Counted from the first letter of the stretch, positions 43,860-53,003 are shown. The stretch is DNA of 64,000 nt from an uncultured Clostridia bacterium (GCA_944342025.1 CALVMD010000007.1:16142-80141); one strand, 5' to 3'. Notes: generated from the letters alone by a model not told the origin. Numbers and translations are program-made.

Positions 43860-44351
43860 TTAAATACCAACGACGTCCGCCCCGTTCGGAGATTTCCCCT
43901 GCAAATGCTTATAGATCGCGCCGTCGTCGAGCGGGGCGAACTTTCTGTTTTTGCATTCCGAACACTTTGTCTTCCGCTTATCGCAAAGCCATGTATTCCA
44001 CTCGTTCAGACAGACGGGCTGATAACCGCTTTTGCCGCTCTTTTCGCTGTGCCAACGCTTTGCGTAAACGTCTTCCCGCCCGCGGAACAGCAAACGGAAA
44101 AGTTTGATCTTTTCTTCCGACGTGCTTTGATTCGTTATGACCGCGCTATCACTTGACTGCACAGGAGCTTTGTTTTCGTTAAATTTTATCGTCTCGGCGG
44201 ACTGCCGCTCAACTTCTTCTTCCTTATCTGTTTCGGATAGCTCACCGTATTTAGCACGATATCGGGCAAGATCTTTATTCAGCCGTTGATTTTCTGCACG
44301 CAGACGCTCGCACTCCTCTTGCAGAGCCGTATATTCTTTTGTGGCACTCAT
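43860..44351 (-). pseudogene. N-terminal fragment of a TOTE-type primase/helicase-like protein
   Basis: 163 codons. Residues 1-40 form a coiled coil (LQEECERLRAENQRLNKDLARY). Then come KIKLFRLLFRGREDVYAKRW and GKSGYQPVCLNEWNTWLCDKRKTKCSECKNRKF, with Cys114, Cys123, Cys130 and Cys133 as a probable zinc cluster. This is the opening of proteins annotated as TOTE conflict system archaeo-eukaryotic primases, normally 800 or more residues with a helicase part. Here a TAA follows GADVVGI, exactly where the primase core should continue, and the bases after it do not match. A truncated relic of a transposon-linked or defence gene. The family call is from memory. Confidence 0.6.
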
Positions 44352-44355
44352 TTTT

Positions 44356-45579
44356 TTATTCGCCTAACAGCCAATCGACCGCGTTCAGAACTTCGATCCC
44401 TTCATAATTGCCGAGCGTAAATCTGTCCAATGTCAAAATCTTTTTCGGATAATTGTCATTGATTTTTTTCAACGGTCTTATTTCGCGCTCGAATGTCGTC
44501 TGTTCCGTCAAAGATGCCGTGACCTGATAGTAACTGATCACGTCGTCCTTTTTAGCGACAAAATCCACCTCCGTCTGTCCCATCTTTCCGACGTTCACTT
44601 CATAGCCCCGCCGCAAAAGCTCTAAATAAACCACATTTTCCAGAGAATACCCTAAATCGTATTCGCGTTTCGGCAGCAAATACCTGCGCAAACCTAAATC
44701 TGCAATATAGAATTTTCCGTTTTGCTTTAAAAGCTGTTTTCCTTCAACGTCATACCGTTCGGCCTGATAAAAAACATATGCCTGTACCAGCGCTTCGATA
44801 TAGTCGTCTATCGTATTTTGCGATACTTTCCTGCCCGAGGACGTAATATAATCGGCAATACGTTTGACGGAAACGGGACTGCCGATGCTACTTGCAAGAA
44901 ATTTAGAAATATTTTTCAGCAAAGAAATATCCGACACTTTTCTCTTGTTCGGATCTTTTTCCTTTCTGTTTTGACGCTCCTCTATATCCTTGACGATAAC
45001 GGTATTATATATGCCCTCCAGATACATATCGATTTTTTCTTTTGTCCTGTCCATCGTCGCTATATACGGGAAAGAACCGTTTGCCATATAGTCCGCAAAC
45101 AGCCGGTCTGCATCTCCGCCGCCCTGACTCTTATAAAACTCCGCAAAAGAAAACGGCAGCATCTTGATTTCAATATATCGCCCGGACAAAAGCGTTGCAA
45201 GCTCACCCGAAAGCAGCCACGAATTGGAGCCGGTCATATATAAATCGACGTTTTCTTTTATATATAAACTGTCTGCTACCTTTTCAAAGCCCTCTACCTT
45301 TTGTATCTCGTCCAAAAATATATACGTCATTTTGCCGCTACACAGTCTGTCCGACAAATACGCATACAACGCTTTATAATCCTGCAACGCCTCGTTGTCA
45401 AGATCTTCAAAATTGACTGCAACGATCTGCCCGTCCTCTACGCCGCTTTTTTTCAGATACTCTTTATATAAATCCAACAAAGTGGATTTTCCGCAGCGCC
45501 GTATCCCCGTTACGACTTTGATAACCTTTTCGTCCTTCCAAGCAATCAACTTTTCTAAATAATTCTTTCTTTCGATCAT
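44356..45579 (-). CDS. AAA-family ATPase with DUF4143 C-terminus
   Basis: 407 residues from the ATG at 45579, the one properly spaced from GGAGG; an ATG two codons earlier is too close. Walker A GIRRCGKST (residues 25-33), Walker B YIFLDEIQKV near residue 90, then the DUF4143 region with a PD-(D/E)xK-like core (GQTEVDFVAKKDDVISYYQVTAS). Such AAA_14/DUF4143 proteins are widespread in gut anaerobes, often stand alone and have no agreed function. Own promoter with an upstream palindrome. Ends four bases before the TOTE-like fragment starts. Confidence 0.88.
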   Translation of the reverse strand: MIERKNYLEKLIAWKDEKVIKVVTGIRRCGKSTLLDLYKEYLKKSGVEDGQIVAVNFEDLDNEALQDYKALYAYLSDRLCSGKMTYIFLDEIQKVEGFEKVADSLYIKENVDLYMTGSNSWLLSGELATLLSGRYIEIKMLPFSFAEFYKSQGGGDADRLFADYMANGSFPYIATMDRTKEKIDMYLEGIYNTVIVKDIEERQNRKEKDPNKRKVSDISLLKNISKFLASSIGSPVSVKRIADYITSSGRKVSQNTIDDYIEALVQAYVFYQAERYDVEGKQLLKQNGKFYIADLGLRRYLLPKREYDLGYSLENVVYLELLRRGYEVNVGKMGQTEVDFVAKKDDVISYYQVTASLTEQTTFEREIRPLKKINDNYPKKILTLDRFTLGNYEGIEVLNAVDWLLGE

Positions 45580-45600
45580 TGCCATACCTCCGACACGTTC

Positions 45601-45629
45601 AGTATAGCATACCGCTCTCCAAATGTCAA
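45601..45629 (-). promoter_or_regulatory. promoter of the AAA/DUF4143 gene
   Basis: TTGACA (45624-45629), 17-bp spacer, TATACT (45601-45606): close to consensus, with transcription starting near 45594. Confidence 0.82.
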
Positions 45630-45635
45630 TATATT

Positions 45636-45649
45636 TTCCGAAATCGGAA
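45636..45649. promoter_or_regulatory. palindromic site upstream of the AAA/DUF4143 promoter
   Basis: TTCCGA-AA-TCGGAA, a perfect 6+6 inverted repeat just upstream of the -35 box. A second copy of the left half and centre, TTCCGAAATC, lies at 45676-45685. Likely a protein-binding site; the binder is unknown. Confidence 0.55.
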
Positions 45650-45815
45650 TATTTTATTAAATACAATATAAAATTTTCCGAAATCTAGTATTCTTTCTGC
45701 TATCAATACATAATCGAATGGTCGTATTGAAGAACGGCAAACGTTATAACAGCAACCTACTATCGCCTGTCTGTCCTTTTCGTAGGTATATTTCGGCCGT
45801 AGATATGCGAAAGAT

Positions 45816-45925
45816 TTATGACTTCTTCTTCCTGATTACAGCCACACAACCGATGAATAACAAGAACGCCGCGACACCGGCAACTGTTCCACCCAATAGG
45901 CTGCATGCTTTATCTTCTATTCAAT
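45816..45925 (-). pseudogene. C-terminal membrane anchor of a lost surface protein
   Basis: In the minus strand the frame ending at the TAA 45816-45818 reads IEDKACSLLGGTVAG then a hydrophobic helix and a VIRKKKS tail: one membrane helix with a basic cytoplasmic end, as at the C-terminus of clostridial surface proteins. A stop codon lies just upstream in frame, so only about 34 codons remain. Confidence 0.45.
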
Positions 45926-45949
45926 TATTTTTTAGCTGTTTTCCTCGTC

Positions 45950-46050
45950 TTACTTAACAACGTAAACACCTTATGCGAGGCTCTTAATGTTGCAAAAGGC
46001 AGTTATTATAATCATTTATTACGCAATAAAAACGGAGAAACACAAGCGCT
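45950..46050 (+). mobile_element. IS3-type transposase scrap
   Basis: The plus-strand frame encodes LLNNVNTLCEALNVAKGSYYNHLLRNKNGET (given here as overlapping pieces LLNNVNTLCEALNV and AKGSYYNHLLRNKNGET), which resembles the helix-turn-helix start of IS3-family OrfB transposases (LC..L.V.RG.YYNH..RNK). Only about 30 codons survive. It abuts the truncated malQ, which it or a later deletion may have disrupted. No terminal inverted repeats found. Confidence 0.5.
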
Positions 46051-46078
46051 AAAAAGCGAGCCGAAATGCTGCCGATCG

Positions 46079-46231
46079 GGGAAGTATCTGCCAATACCGA
46101 ATACCTCCGCCCGCGAGCAGATCGACGAACCTATAGGCGTACCTGCCCAATGTGCCGATGCCGTATCTGCCGGGCAAAGAAGAGGTGTGCAGCAGCACGC
46201 CCGCGGCGCGCTCTTTCATAAAATCTTCCAT
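46079..46231 (-). pseudogene. malQ: 4-alpha-glucanotransferase, first 51 codons only
   Basis: ATG at 46231 after AAGGGGAACG. MKERAAGVLLHTSSLPGRYG, IGTLGRYAYRFVDLLA and RYWQILP are the unmistakable N-terminus of amylomaltase MalQ, but after RYWQILP the homology stops and nine unrelated codons (to 46049) lead to a stop. The other 430 or so residues, including all catalytic acids, are missing. MalQ would rebuild longer maltodextrins for the phosphorylase encoded in this locus. Confidence 0.82.
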
Positions 46232-46248
46232 AACGTTCCCCTTTTACA

Positions 46249-46283
46249 AAAAGGGCGGGAGCGCATTCCGTGCTCCCGCCCTT
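46249..46283. terminator. hairpin terminator after the 851-residue lipoprotein
   Basis: Thirteen-base stem AAAGGGCGGGAGC (46249-46261) and GCTCCCGCCCTTT (46271-46283) with a 9-base loop. In the minus direction the second arm ends in TTTGTAAAAGG; it lies 17 bases after the lipoprotein stop and before the malQ fragment. Confidence 0.75.
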
Positions 46284-46300
46284 TCTGCTTTTACATTTCT

Positions 46301-48856
46301 TTAATCGACCAAATAGAAGTCGAGCACATATTCATCGCCCGAAAAGTCGATGACGATCTTATATGTTCCGCCGACGTCGCAAACGATGTTGTTGCCGCTC
46401 GGCGAAGAGAAATTCCCGTTGGCGTCGCCCGAAGTTCCGAGGTACGCCCAGCCGACGTAATCGCCGTACTGATTCGTAACCGTCTTCCCGTAGATGGTAA
46501 ATCCGAATTCACCGTCCTCAATAAACTCGTACTCGAGCTCGAAGCGGTTGCCGAACACGGGAAGGCGGTCGGTGCCGTCCCAGCCGACGTCGAACGCGGT
46601 ACCCTTGACGATGACTTCCCAATCGGGCGAATAGAAATCGACGACGGGCGTGCCGGCAGAATAATCGATGACGATCCTGTAAGTACCCGGCACGGTGCAA
46701 ACGATATTGTTGCCACCGCCTTCCTGCTGTTCAAACAGGCTGTTTGCATCGCCGTTTTCGCCGATAAAGTTAAACCCGACGTAATCTCCGTATTGCGGGT
46801 CCATGCTTTCGCCGTACAGAGTAAAGCCAAATTCTCCTTCAGAGAGCTCCAAAATCATCTCCACGCGCCCGTTTTCCGAAGCAAAGCGATCGGAGTTATC
46901 CCATGTTCCGTCGTAAGCGGGGCCCTTAATGACCGCCTCGAATTCGGGCATAGTCTCCTGGTATCCGACGAAATCCACTTTCACTTCGCCGCCGTTGAAG
47001 TCGATGCGCATGATATAGAAGCCCGCGACCTCGCACACAAAGTTGTTTTCAAAGATGCCAAAGTTATCGTTGTACGCGCCGTCCGAGCCGATCATCGCGC
47101 CCGTGACGAGCATACCGGGATTGAAATAGCCGCCGACCTCGTCGTCGGGAACGCCGGGCTCATAATAGATAAAGCAGAACTGTTTTTCGGCGGTAAAATA
47201 TGCGCGGAATTCGACGACGCCCTCCGCCATGCCGTCTGTACCCGTGGAATGGCGTTCGGAAATGATCCATGTGCTACCCTCGTCGGGTTGCGTTTTCATA
47301 AACACGTCGTATGCGACGGGGAGCTCCTGAACGATATCGCCGTTGCGCACCCAGGTGACGGTATCGCCGAGCGGCGTTTCGTCGTCAAGGTTCAATGTCA
47401 GCGTATAATTCCCCGAAACTTCGACGCGCGCGTTGTTTCCGTCGCCGGCGAGGGCAAAGTACGTTTCGCCGTCTTTGACCGGTTCGACGATGTCGGCAAA
47501 ACCGTGCTGACCGCCGTAGGAACCGTTCATGACGATCTGGAAGAGATCGCCGCGCGCAAGGTCGAGCGTGATTTTATAGGTGTAATTGTCTATCTTTTCC
47601 AGCTTCTGTGCGTCCGTCAGGTTGTTGCCAAACTGTGAACTTTTCAGCGGCTCGGTGATGCCGCTGCCCGAAACATACCAGGTATCCGCCGGTGTATACC
47701 CTTCGGTAAACGTCGGATCATAGGTAACGACCAGGCTGTTCGTGTTCCTGTCATACACAAAGCTATAGGTTCCGCTCGTCGTTACTGTGATATTGCCCTG
47801 CGTAAGGTCGAGATATTCAACATCCGAATTCTCCTGATCGATCGTATCGGTGTTCAGACTGATACTGCCGAGCGTATTATGCCACTTGCCGTCGTCGCCG
47901 AGGTACTTGGTGAAGTTATAGAACATGAACGCGTCGCCGGCGACAAACTCGTGCGAATAGGTGTATACGTCGTTCTCCTCGTCATACGTCATGGTGTACT
48001 CGGCGGAAGTGTCGTGACCCCACCCCGTGATGTAGGCGCCCTTGATGTAAATTTCCAGCGGCGCGTCGCTCGGCGCGACGACAGGATCGCCGTTGCGCAC
48101 GAACGTGACCGTATCCTCCACGTTGAAGTTAAAGTTTTCCTTCTCCTCTTCGGTGTAGGATGCGTGCGTCGTTTCATACTCATCGCTCCACGGATGCGTC
48201 GTCAGGGTCAAGGTATAATTGCCCGCCTGATTGACAACCACGTCCGCCTTCCGCGGGTTGGGATCGAGGAAGTTTGCCTTTCCCTCGAAGTACCCTTCGG
48301 CGGCGGATTCGTCGAAATACCCGAAGCCGCGCTGATTTTCAAAATCGTCGTTGATGGCAAATTGGAACGTATCCCCCAGATAGAGGTCGAGCGTGATCGT
48401 ATATTCGTTGACGCCCGTCTTTTCTGCCTTGGTCAATTTCTGCGCGGATTCGTCGCCGATCTTGTAGTTCGTACCGTACAGCACGGAATTTTCGTCCGAA
48501 CTGGTGCCGAGGATATAGAAGTCGCGCGTATCCTCTTCAAACGTATCGAGCGTGAAATAACCGTATACCGTAGTATTCTGGTTGATTGCGCTGTCAAAAT
48601 TGAATTCGTGCAGCATATCGGGCGTAGCGTACCAGTCGTCGAAATTGTAGCCCTCTTTCGTCGGCGTCCAATCGGTCGCCTTGCCGCCAGCCTCCACCTC
48701 TTCCGTTTTCAGCGTGGCGTTATCCGCCGTGATGTCGACGTAGGTGACGGTGTACTTCGTTCCTTCCTCACCGCCGCCCGAACACGCGACCGCACCGATG
48801 CACGCCAGAGCCAAAAGCGCCGCGAGCAGCGCTACCAGCCATTTTTTTGCCTTCAT
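46301..48856 (-). CDS. modular starch-binding-like lipoprotein, 851 residues
   Basis: Lipobox GAVAC (Cys25). Residues about 33-103 resemble an InlB-type beta-repeat (TVTYVDITADNATLKTEEV, EGYNFDDWYATPDM). Several beta-sandwich modules follow, of two kinds: one with YTITLDLYLGDTFQFAINDD / NYTLTLTTHP (three copies, about 130-510), resembling starch-binding modules of amylase-associated proteins; and one near the C-terminus (two clear tandem copies, about 640-851) marked by GEFGFTLYG, QYGDYVG, NNIVC and Y.IVIDYS. No catalytic motif. Surface-anchored glucan binder in a maltodextrin locus, inferred. Confidence 0.75.
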   Translation of the reverse strand: MKAKKWLVALLAALLALACIGAVACSGGGEEGTKYTVTYVDITADNATLKTEEVEAGGKATDWTPTKEGYNFDDWYATPDMLHEFNFDSAINQNTTVYGYFTLDTFEEDTRDFYILGTSSDENSVLYGTNYKIGDESAQKLTKAEKTGVNEYTITLDLYLGDTFQFAINDDFENQRGFGYFDESAAEGYFEGKANFLDPNPRKADVVVNQAGNYTLTLTTHPWSDEYETTHASYTEEEKENFNFNVEDTVTFVRNGDPVVAPSDAPLEIYIKGAYITGWGHDTSAEYTMTYDEENDVYTYSHEFVAGDAFMFYNFTKYLGDDGKWHNTLGSISLNTDTIDQENSDVEYLDLTQGNITVTTSGTYSFVYDRNTNSLVVTYDPTFTEGYTPADTWYVSGSGITEPLKSSQFGNNLTDAQKLEKIDNYTYKITLDLARGDLFQIVMNGSYGGQHGFADIVEPVKDGETYFALAGDGNNARVEVSGNYTLTLNLDDETPLGDTVTWVRNGDIVQELPVAYDVFMKTQPDEGSTWIISERHSTGTDGMAEGVVEFRAYFTAEKQFCFIYYEPGVPDDEVGGYFNPGMLVTGAMIGSDGAYNDNFGIFENNFVCEVAGFYIMRIDFNGGEVKVDFVGYQETMPEFEAVIKGPAYDGTWDNSDRFASENGRVEMILELSEGEFGFTLYGESMDPQYGDYVGFNFIGENGDANSLFEQQEGGGNNIVCTVPGTYRIVIDYSAGTPVVDFYSPDWEVIVKGTAFDVGWDGTDRLPVFGNRFELEYEFIEDGEFGFTIYGKTVTNQYGDYVGWAYLGTSGDANGNFSSPSGNNIVCDVGGTYKIVIDFSGDEYVLDFYLVD

Positions 48857-48876
48857 GATTTCCCTCCTTTTTTATC

Positions 48877-48901
48877 GCGCGGAGAGGGATGCTCCCCGCG
48901 C
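48877..48901. repeat. intercistronic inverted repeat
   Basis: GCGCGGAGAG (48877-48886) and CTCCCCGCGC (48892-48901) with one mismatch that is a G-U pair in the minus-strand RNA. No T-run. Between two related lipoprotein genes. Confidence 0.5.
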
Positions 48902-48920
48902 ATTATTTGGTTTTACGCGC

Positions 48921-50621
48921 TTACGCGACCTTTTCGACGGTGATTTTCATCGTCAGAGAGTTGAGCGTGAGCGTATAAGTGCCGTTTTGACTGAAACGAA
49001 TGTTGGAAAGGCCTTCGGGATCGATGAACTCCAGCTTATCGTAATCGACGATACTGCCGTTGCGCAGGTAGGTATCCGTCTTTTCTCCGAGGTAATCCTC
49101 GCAGACCTGCATCTCCTTCTGCGCGCCGTCGAGCACGAGCGTGGCGGTATATTCGTGATCACCCGTCTGCTCGAGATAAACGTTTTCGTCTCCGCCGTTC
49201 CAAGACAGGGGCTTGCCGTTGGCGGTGCCGCCCGTGCCTTTGAGCCAGAACGCGCGGGTATCGCGTTCCCCTTCCTTCGTTACGCCGTAGGATATTTCGC
49301 CGTCCTGCACCGTTCCGTCGGCGGCGTAGGTGCTCTCCTCGGGAATGCCTTCGTTCGCGCCGTTTTCGCCCGTTCCGACGAAATGCCAGCCCATGAGCGT
49401 CTCGTTTTCGGCGAGAACAGGGTCAGTAAAGAGCGGATACCGCGCACCGTTTTTGAGATAAATCGTGTAATCCGTACCTTCCTCGGCGCTGCGGTAAGTA
49501 ACGGTATATTTGTCCTCCTTTGCCCCCGCTTCATATGCGCCGATATTGTCGACGGTAACGGCATACGTATACTCGTCTTCTCCCGCTGCCGTAATGGACA
49601 GCTGTATTTCATATTTCGCAGTGTCCGTAAACATGATCTCATAGCCGGCGGGATTACGAACCGCATCGCTCCCTTCGGTAAGAGTTCCGCCCGTAACCTG
49701 AGCGTTGTAGTTATTGAACGGCAGTACGATCATCAAATCGCCTTGGTTCATGGAAGCAGTCAGGCTCCATTCGTAGCCCGCCGTATCCGTCTGCTCCATC
49801 ACATATTCGGGAGCGATGTTTGCCCCCATCACATAGCCGTTGAAAGTACCGTAGATCGTCGGCGTAAAGAGCGCTTCGAGTTCGGGGGCGTCGGAAAGGC
49901 GTTCCCAGGTAATGGTTCCGATATTATCGTTGTTGACGTCCGTCTGCATTGTGAACTCGTATGTACCGCTGATCGCGACGCCGATGTCGTGCTTGTTGAC
50001 CTCGGAAGCGAGATAGTTGCCCTCGTCGGTGAAGTTGTCGCCCGGCTCTTCGAGCAGCCCGAAGCCCTTTTGGTTCTCCCAAACGCGCTCATACACACCG
50101 CCCGGCTTTTCGTCGTAACTGAACACGCCGAACTGGAACACATCCCCTTCATACAGATCGACGGTGAGGGTAAAGGTGTTCAGCTCCCCTTCGACCGGTT
50201 CAAAATCGTACTTGTCGGCGTTCAGTCTGCCGTCCTCGCCCCAGTTGTTGTTTTTGAGGTCTTCCCCTTGGAAGTTGCCCGCGATCATCCAGGTGCGGGT
50301 ATCCTCCTCCGCCGAGCTCCACATCGAATAGACGGGCGTATCCTGCGTGATTTCGGCGTCGAAATCGAACTCGAACGCATAGTTCGGGGTCGCATACCAG
50401 CCGAGGAACTCCGCATCTGCCTTGTCTTCGGGCGTCCATTCGGTCGCCTTGCCGCCCGCTTCAACTTCCTCCGTTTTCAGAACGGTCGTCTGGTCGCCGT
50501 CATAATAAGTGACGGTAAAGGTTTCGGGATCTTCTTCACCGCCGCCCGTGCAGGCGACGAGTCCGACGCATGTGAGCGCGAAAGCCACAGACAGCGCCAT
50601 GAGCAAAATGGTTTTTTTCAT
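48921..50621 (-). CDS. modular starch-binding-like lipoprotein, 566 residues
   Basis: Paralogue of the downstream 851-residue lipoprotein. Lipobox GLVAC (Cys24). InlB-like repeat at about 33-100 (FTVTYYDGDQTTVLKTEEV, FLGWYATPNYAF), then three beta-sandwich modules with NTFTLTVDLYEGDVFQFGV, YEWSLTASMNQGDLMIVL and HEYTATLVLDGAQKEMQV, each ending in a YTLTL-type strand. A second InlB-like stretch occurs near residue 385 (KYTVTYRSAEEGTDYTIYL). No enzyme motif. Likely binds starch or maltodextrin at the cell surface for the importer. Confidence 0.75.
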   Translation of the reverse strand: MKKTILLMALSVAFALTCVGLVACTGGGEEDPETFTVTYYDGDQTTVLKTEEVEAGGKATEWTPEDKADAEFLGWYATPNYAFEFDFDAEITQDTPVYSMWSSAEEDTRTWMIAGNFQGEDLKNNNWGEDGRLNADKYDFEPVEGELNTFTLTVDLYEGDVFQFGVFSYDEKPGGVYERVWENQKGFGLLEEPGDNFTDEGNYLASEVNKHDIGVAISGTYEFTMQTDVNNDNIGTITWERLSDAPELEALFTPTIYGTFNGYVMGANIAPEYVMEQTDTAGYEWSLTASMNQGDLMIVLPFNNYNAQVTGGTLTEGSDAVRNPAGYEIMFTDTAKYEIQLSITAAGEDEYTYAVTVDNIGAYEAGAKEDKYTVTYRSAEEGTDYTIYLKNGARYPLFTDPVLAENETLMGWHFVGTGENGANEGIPEESTYAADGTVQDGEISYGVTKEGERDTRAFWLKGTGGTANGKPLSWNGGDENVYLEQTGDHEYTATLVLDGAQKEMQVCEDYLGEKTDTYLRNGSIVDYDKLEFIDPEGLSNIRFSQNGTYTLTLNSLTMKITVEKVA

Positions 50622-50677
50622 GATTTCCCTCCTTCGGAAAAATTTTTAATCTTAACTGCCGGAGCAGCCAAGTACGT

Positions 50678-52849
50678 TTAAAGGTTCCAGATCTTTTCCG
50701 CGTATTCGCGGACGGAACGGTCGGACGAGAAATACGCCGCCGATACCGCATTGATAAATTGCTTGCGGACGAAGGATTGCGCTCCGTATTCGGCATTGAT
50801 TTCCAGCAGCCTGTCCACATATTCGGGCAGGTCGCGCATGATAAAATAATGGTCGGGCTTGTGCCAGCTCGCGCCGACGGTGAGCGAATCGTACAGATCC
50901 TTGAAATAGCCTCTGCCGCCGTCGCCGAAGGTGCCGTCCGTCAGCGTCTGCACGGCGCGGCGCATTTCGCCGTCTGCGGCGAGGCGGGCGTTCGGGTCGT
51001 ATCCTTCCTCCTTCAGCCGCGCGATCTCTTCCACCTCCGCGCCGAAGATGTAATTGTTTTCCCTGCCCGCGCGCTCGACGATCTCGATATTCGCGCCGTC
51101 CATGGTCCCGCAGGTGACGGCGCCGTTCATCATGAATTTCATGTTGCCCGTGCCGCTCGCCTCCAAACCCGCCGTCGAAACCTGCAAGGATACGTCGCTG
51201 CCGGCGACGATCTTTTCCGCATAGCTTACATCATAATTGCAGACAAATACGATTTGCAGCTTATCGCGCACGTCGGGATCGCCGTCGATTTTTTTTGCGA
51301 TTTCGTTGATGAATTTGATGATGCCCTTGGCGCGGAAATAGGACGGCGCACTCTTTGCCCCGAAGAGGAACACGCTCGGTCTGAAGTCGGGCAGTTCGCC
51401 GCGCTTCAATCTGAAATAGATCTCCAGAATCGCGAACGCCGTCATCAGCTGGCGCTTGTATTCGTGCAGGCGCTTGACCTGCGCGTAAACAATCGCATTC
51501 GGCAGAAGTTCGATGCCCTCTCTGCCGCGGATATAGGCGGCGAGCCTGCGCTTGTTTTCGCCTTTGACCGCCGCAAACCCGCCCAATACTTCCGCATCGG
51601 CGGCAAACGCGCGCATCTTTCCGATTTCGCTGAAATTATCGCGCCAGCCCTCGCCGATGTATTTATCGTACAGCCTGCAAAGTTCGGGGTCGCACAGCAT
51701 CAGCCAGCGCCGCTGGGTGACGCCGTTCGTAACATTGACGAACTTTTCGGGCGTATAGCGGTACGCGGGCGCAAACAGCGAATTTTTTAAAATTTCCGTA
51801 TGGATGGCGGCGACGCCGTTGACCTTGCCCGCCATATATACCGCCGTATTGGCCATCGAAATATTTTTCCCCTGCACGATGCGCATCGCTGCGCAGTCCT
51901 CCTTGGGAACGCCGCCCTTTTTCATGTCGCGGTATTGCTTCGCCGCCAAACGGAGAAGAATATCGTAGATGTCCGGCAGAAGCTTTTCGATGTACTTTTT
52001 CGGCCAGCATTCGAGCGCTTCGGGCAGGATCGTGTGGTTGGTATAGTGAAATACCGACTGCGCGATGCCGACCGCCCGGCCGAAGGGCACAAAATACTCC
52101 TCCGTGAGGATACGCAAAAACTCTGCCACAGCGAGCACGGGGTGCGTATCGTTGAGCTGGATCGCACACAATTCGCCGAAGCGGGAAAAATCTTTCCCGT
52201 GCCGCTTTACATACCCTTCGACAAGTTCGCCGACGGCGGACGCGGAGAGAAAATATTCCTGCCGCAGGCGCAAAAGTTTGCCTTCCTCCGTATCGTCGGC
52301 AGGGTACAGATATTCGCTGATTTTTGCGGCGCTTTCCGAACCCTCTGCCTGGTACAGCCGCAGTGCGTTGACGCGGTTTTTGCCGATGATCGGCATATCG
52401 TACGGAACGGACAGCACTTCCCCGTCCGCAAAGCGTATCCTTCTCGATTCGCTCTCCCTGCGGATGCTCCACGGGTCGCCGAAGGACTGCCAGTCGTCGG
52501 GCAATTCCTCCTGAAACCCGTCCTCGAATTTTTGTTTAAACAGACCGTATCTGTAACGGATGCCCCTGCCGTACACGGGGAGATCGCACGCTGCGGCCGA
52601 ATCCATGTAGCATGCGGCGAGACGGCCGAGCCCGCCGTTGCCGAGCGCGGCATCCTCGATTTCTTCAAATGCGGAGATATCCACTCCCTTTTCCGCGAGG
52701 AGCCCGCGCACGTCTTCGAGAACACCCAGCTCCATCAGATTGTTGTAAAACATGCGGCCGATGAGAAACTCGATGGAGAGATAGTACGCCGATTTTTTAT
52801 CGGCGGCGGGCGGTATTGAAACTGAATTCCTTGGGAAAAAAGCCCACAT
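50678..52849 (-). pseudogene. glgP: glycogen/maltodextrin phosphorylase lacking its N-terminus
   Basis: From about 52800 the frame is a normal GlgP/MalP: KKSAYYLSIEFLIGRMFYNN, ALGNGGLGRLAACYMDS, and ASGTGNMKFMMNGAVTCGTM with the PLP-lysine segment, to a proper end YAEKIWNL. About 70-80 residues that should precede YYLSIEFL are missing; in their place the DNA is the 5' end of a malG-like gene in another frame. An ATG at 52849 could still start a 723-residue product, but its first 15 or so residues are read out of frame from malG. The loss of the N-terminal helices probably inactivates it. Normal role: phosphorolysis of alpha-1,4-glucan to glucose 1-phosphate. Confidence 0.8.
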
Positions 52850-53003
52850 AATCGTAGATCGAGCCCGTTGAACTGAAGGACGAAGTGATCAGCCATACGC
52901 ACGGGAAGAGGAACAAAAACGCGATGACGGCGAGCAAAATATACGACCAAAGCGAATCGAAAAAACGTTTTGTTTTGATACTTGTGTTCAGTTTCGTACT
53001 CAT
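52797..53003 (-). pseudogene. malG: MalG-like maltodextrin permease, first 63 codons only
   Basis: Starts with ATG overlapping the malF-like stop (ATGA). MSTKLNTSIKTKRFFDSLWS, a first helix ILLAVIAFLFLFPCVWLITS and SIYDYVGFFPKEFSFNT are a clear MalG N-terminus. After NT the homology ends, and ARRR plus a stop follow; the remaining about 220 residues, including the EAA loop, are gone. The break coincides with the start of the truncated glgP, so one deletion removed the end of malG, the start of glgP and anything between. Confidence 0.82.

Noticed and set aside
45905-47638. A 577-codon plus-strand frame beginning with the IS3-like piece.
   Set aside because: Only the first 45 or so codons resemble a transposase; the rest is antisense of the 851-residue lipoprotein.
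52960-52975. A GAAAAAACGTTTTG match to the LacI operator motif.
   Set aside because: It is imperfect and lies inside the malG-like coding fragment, away from any promoter.
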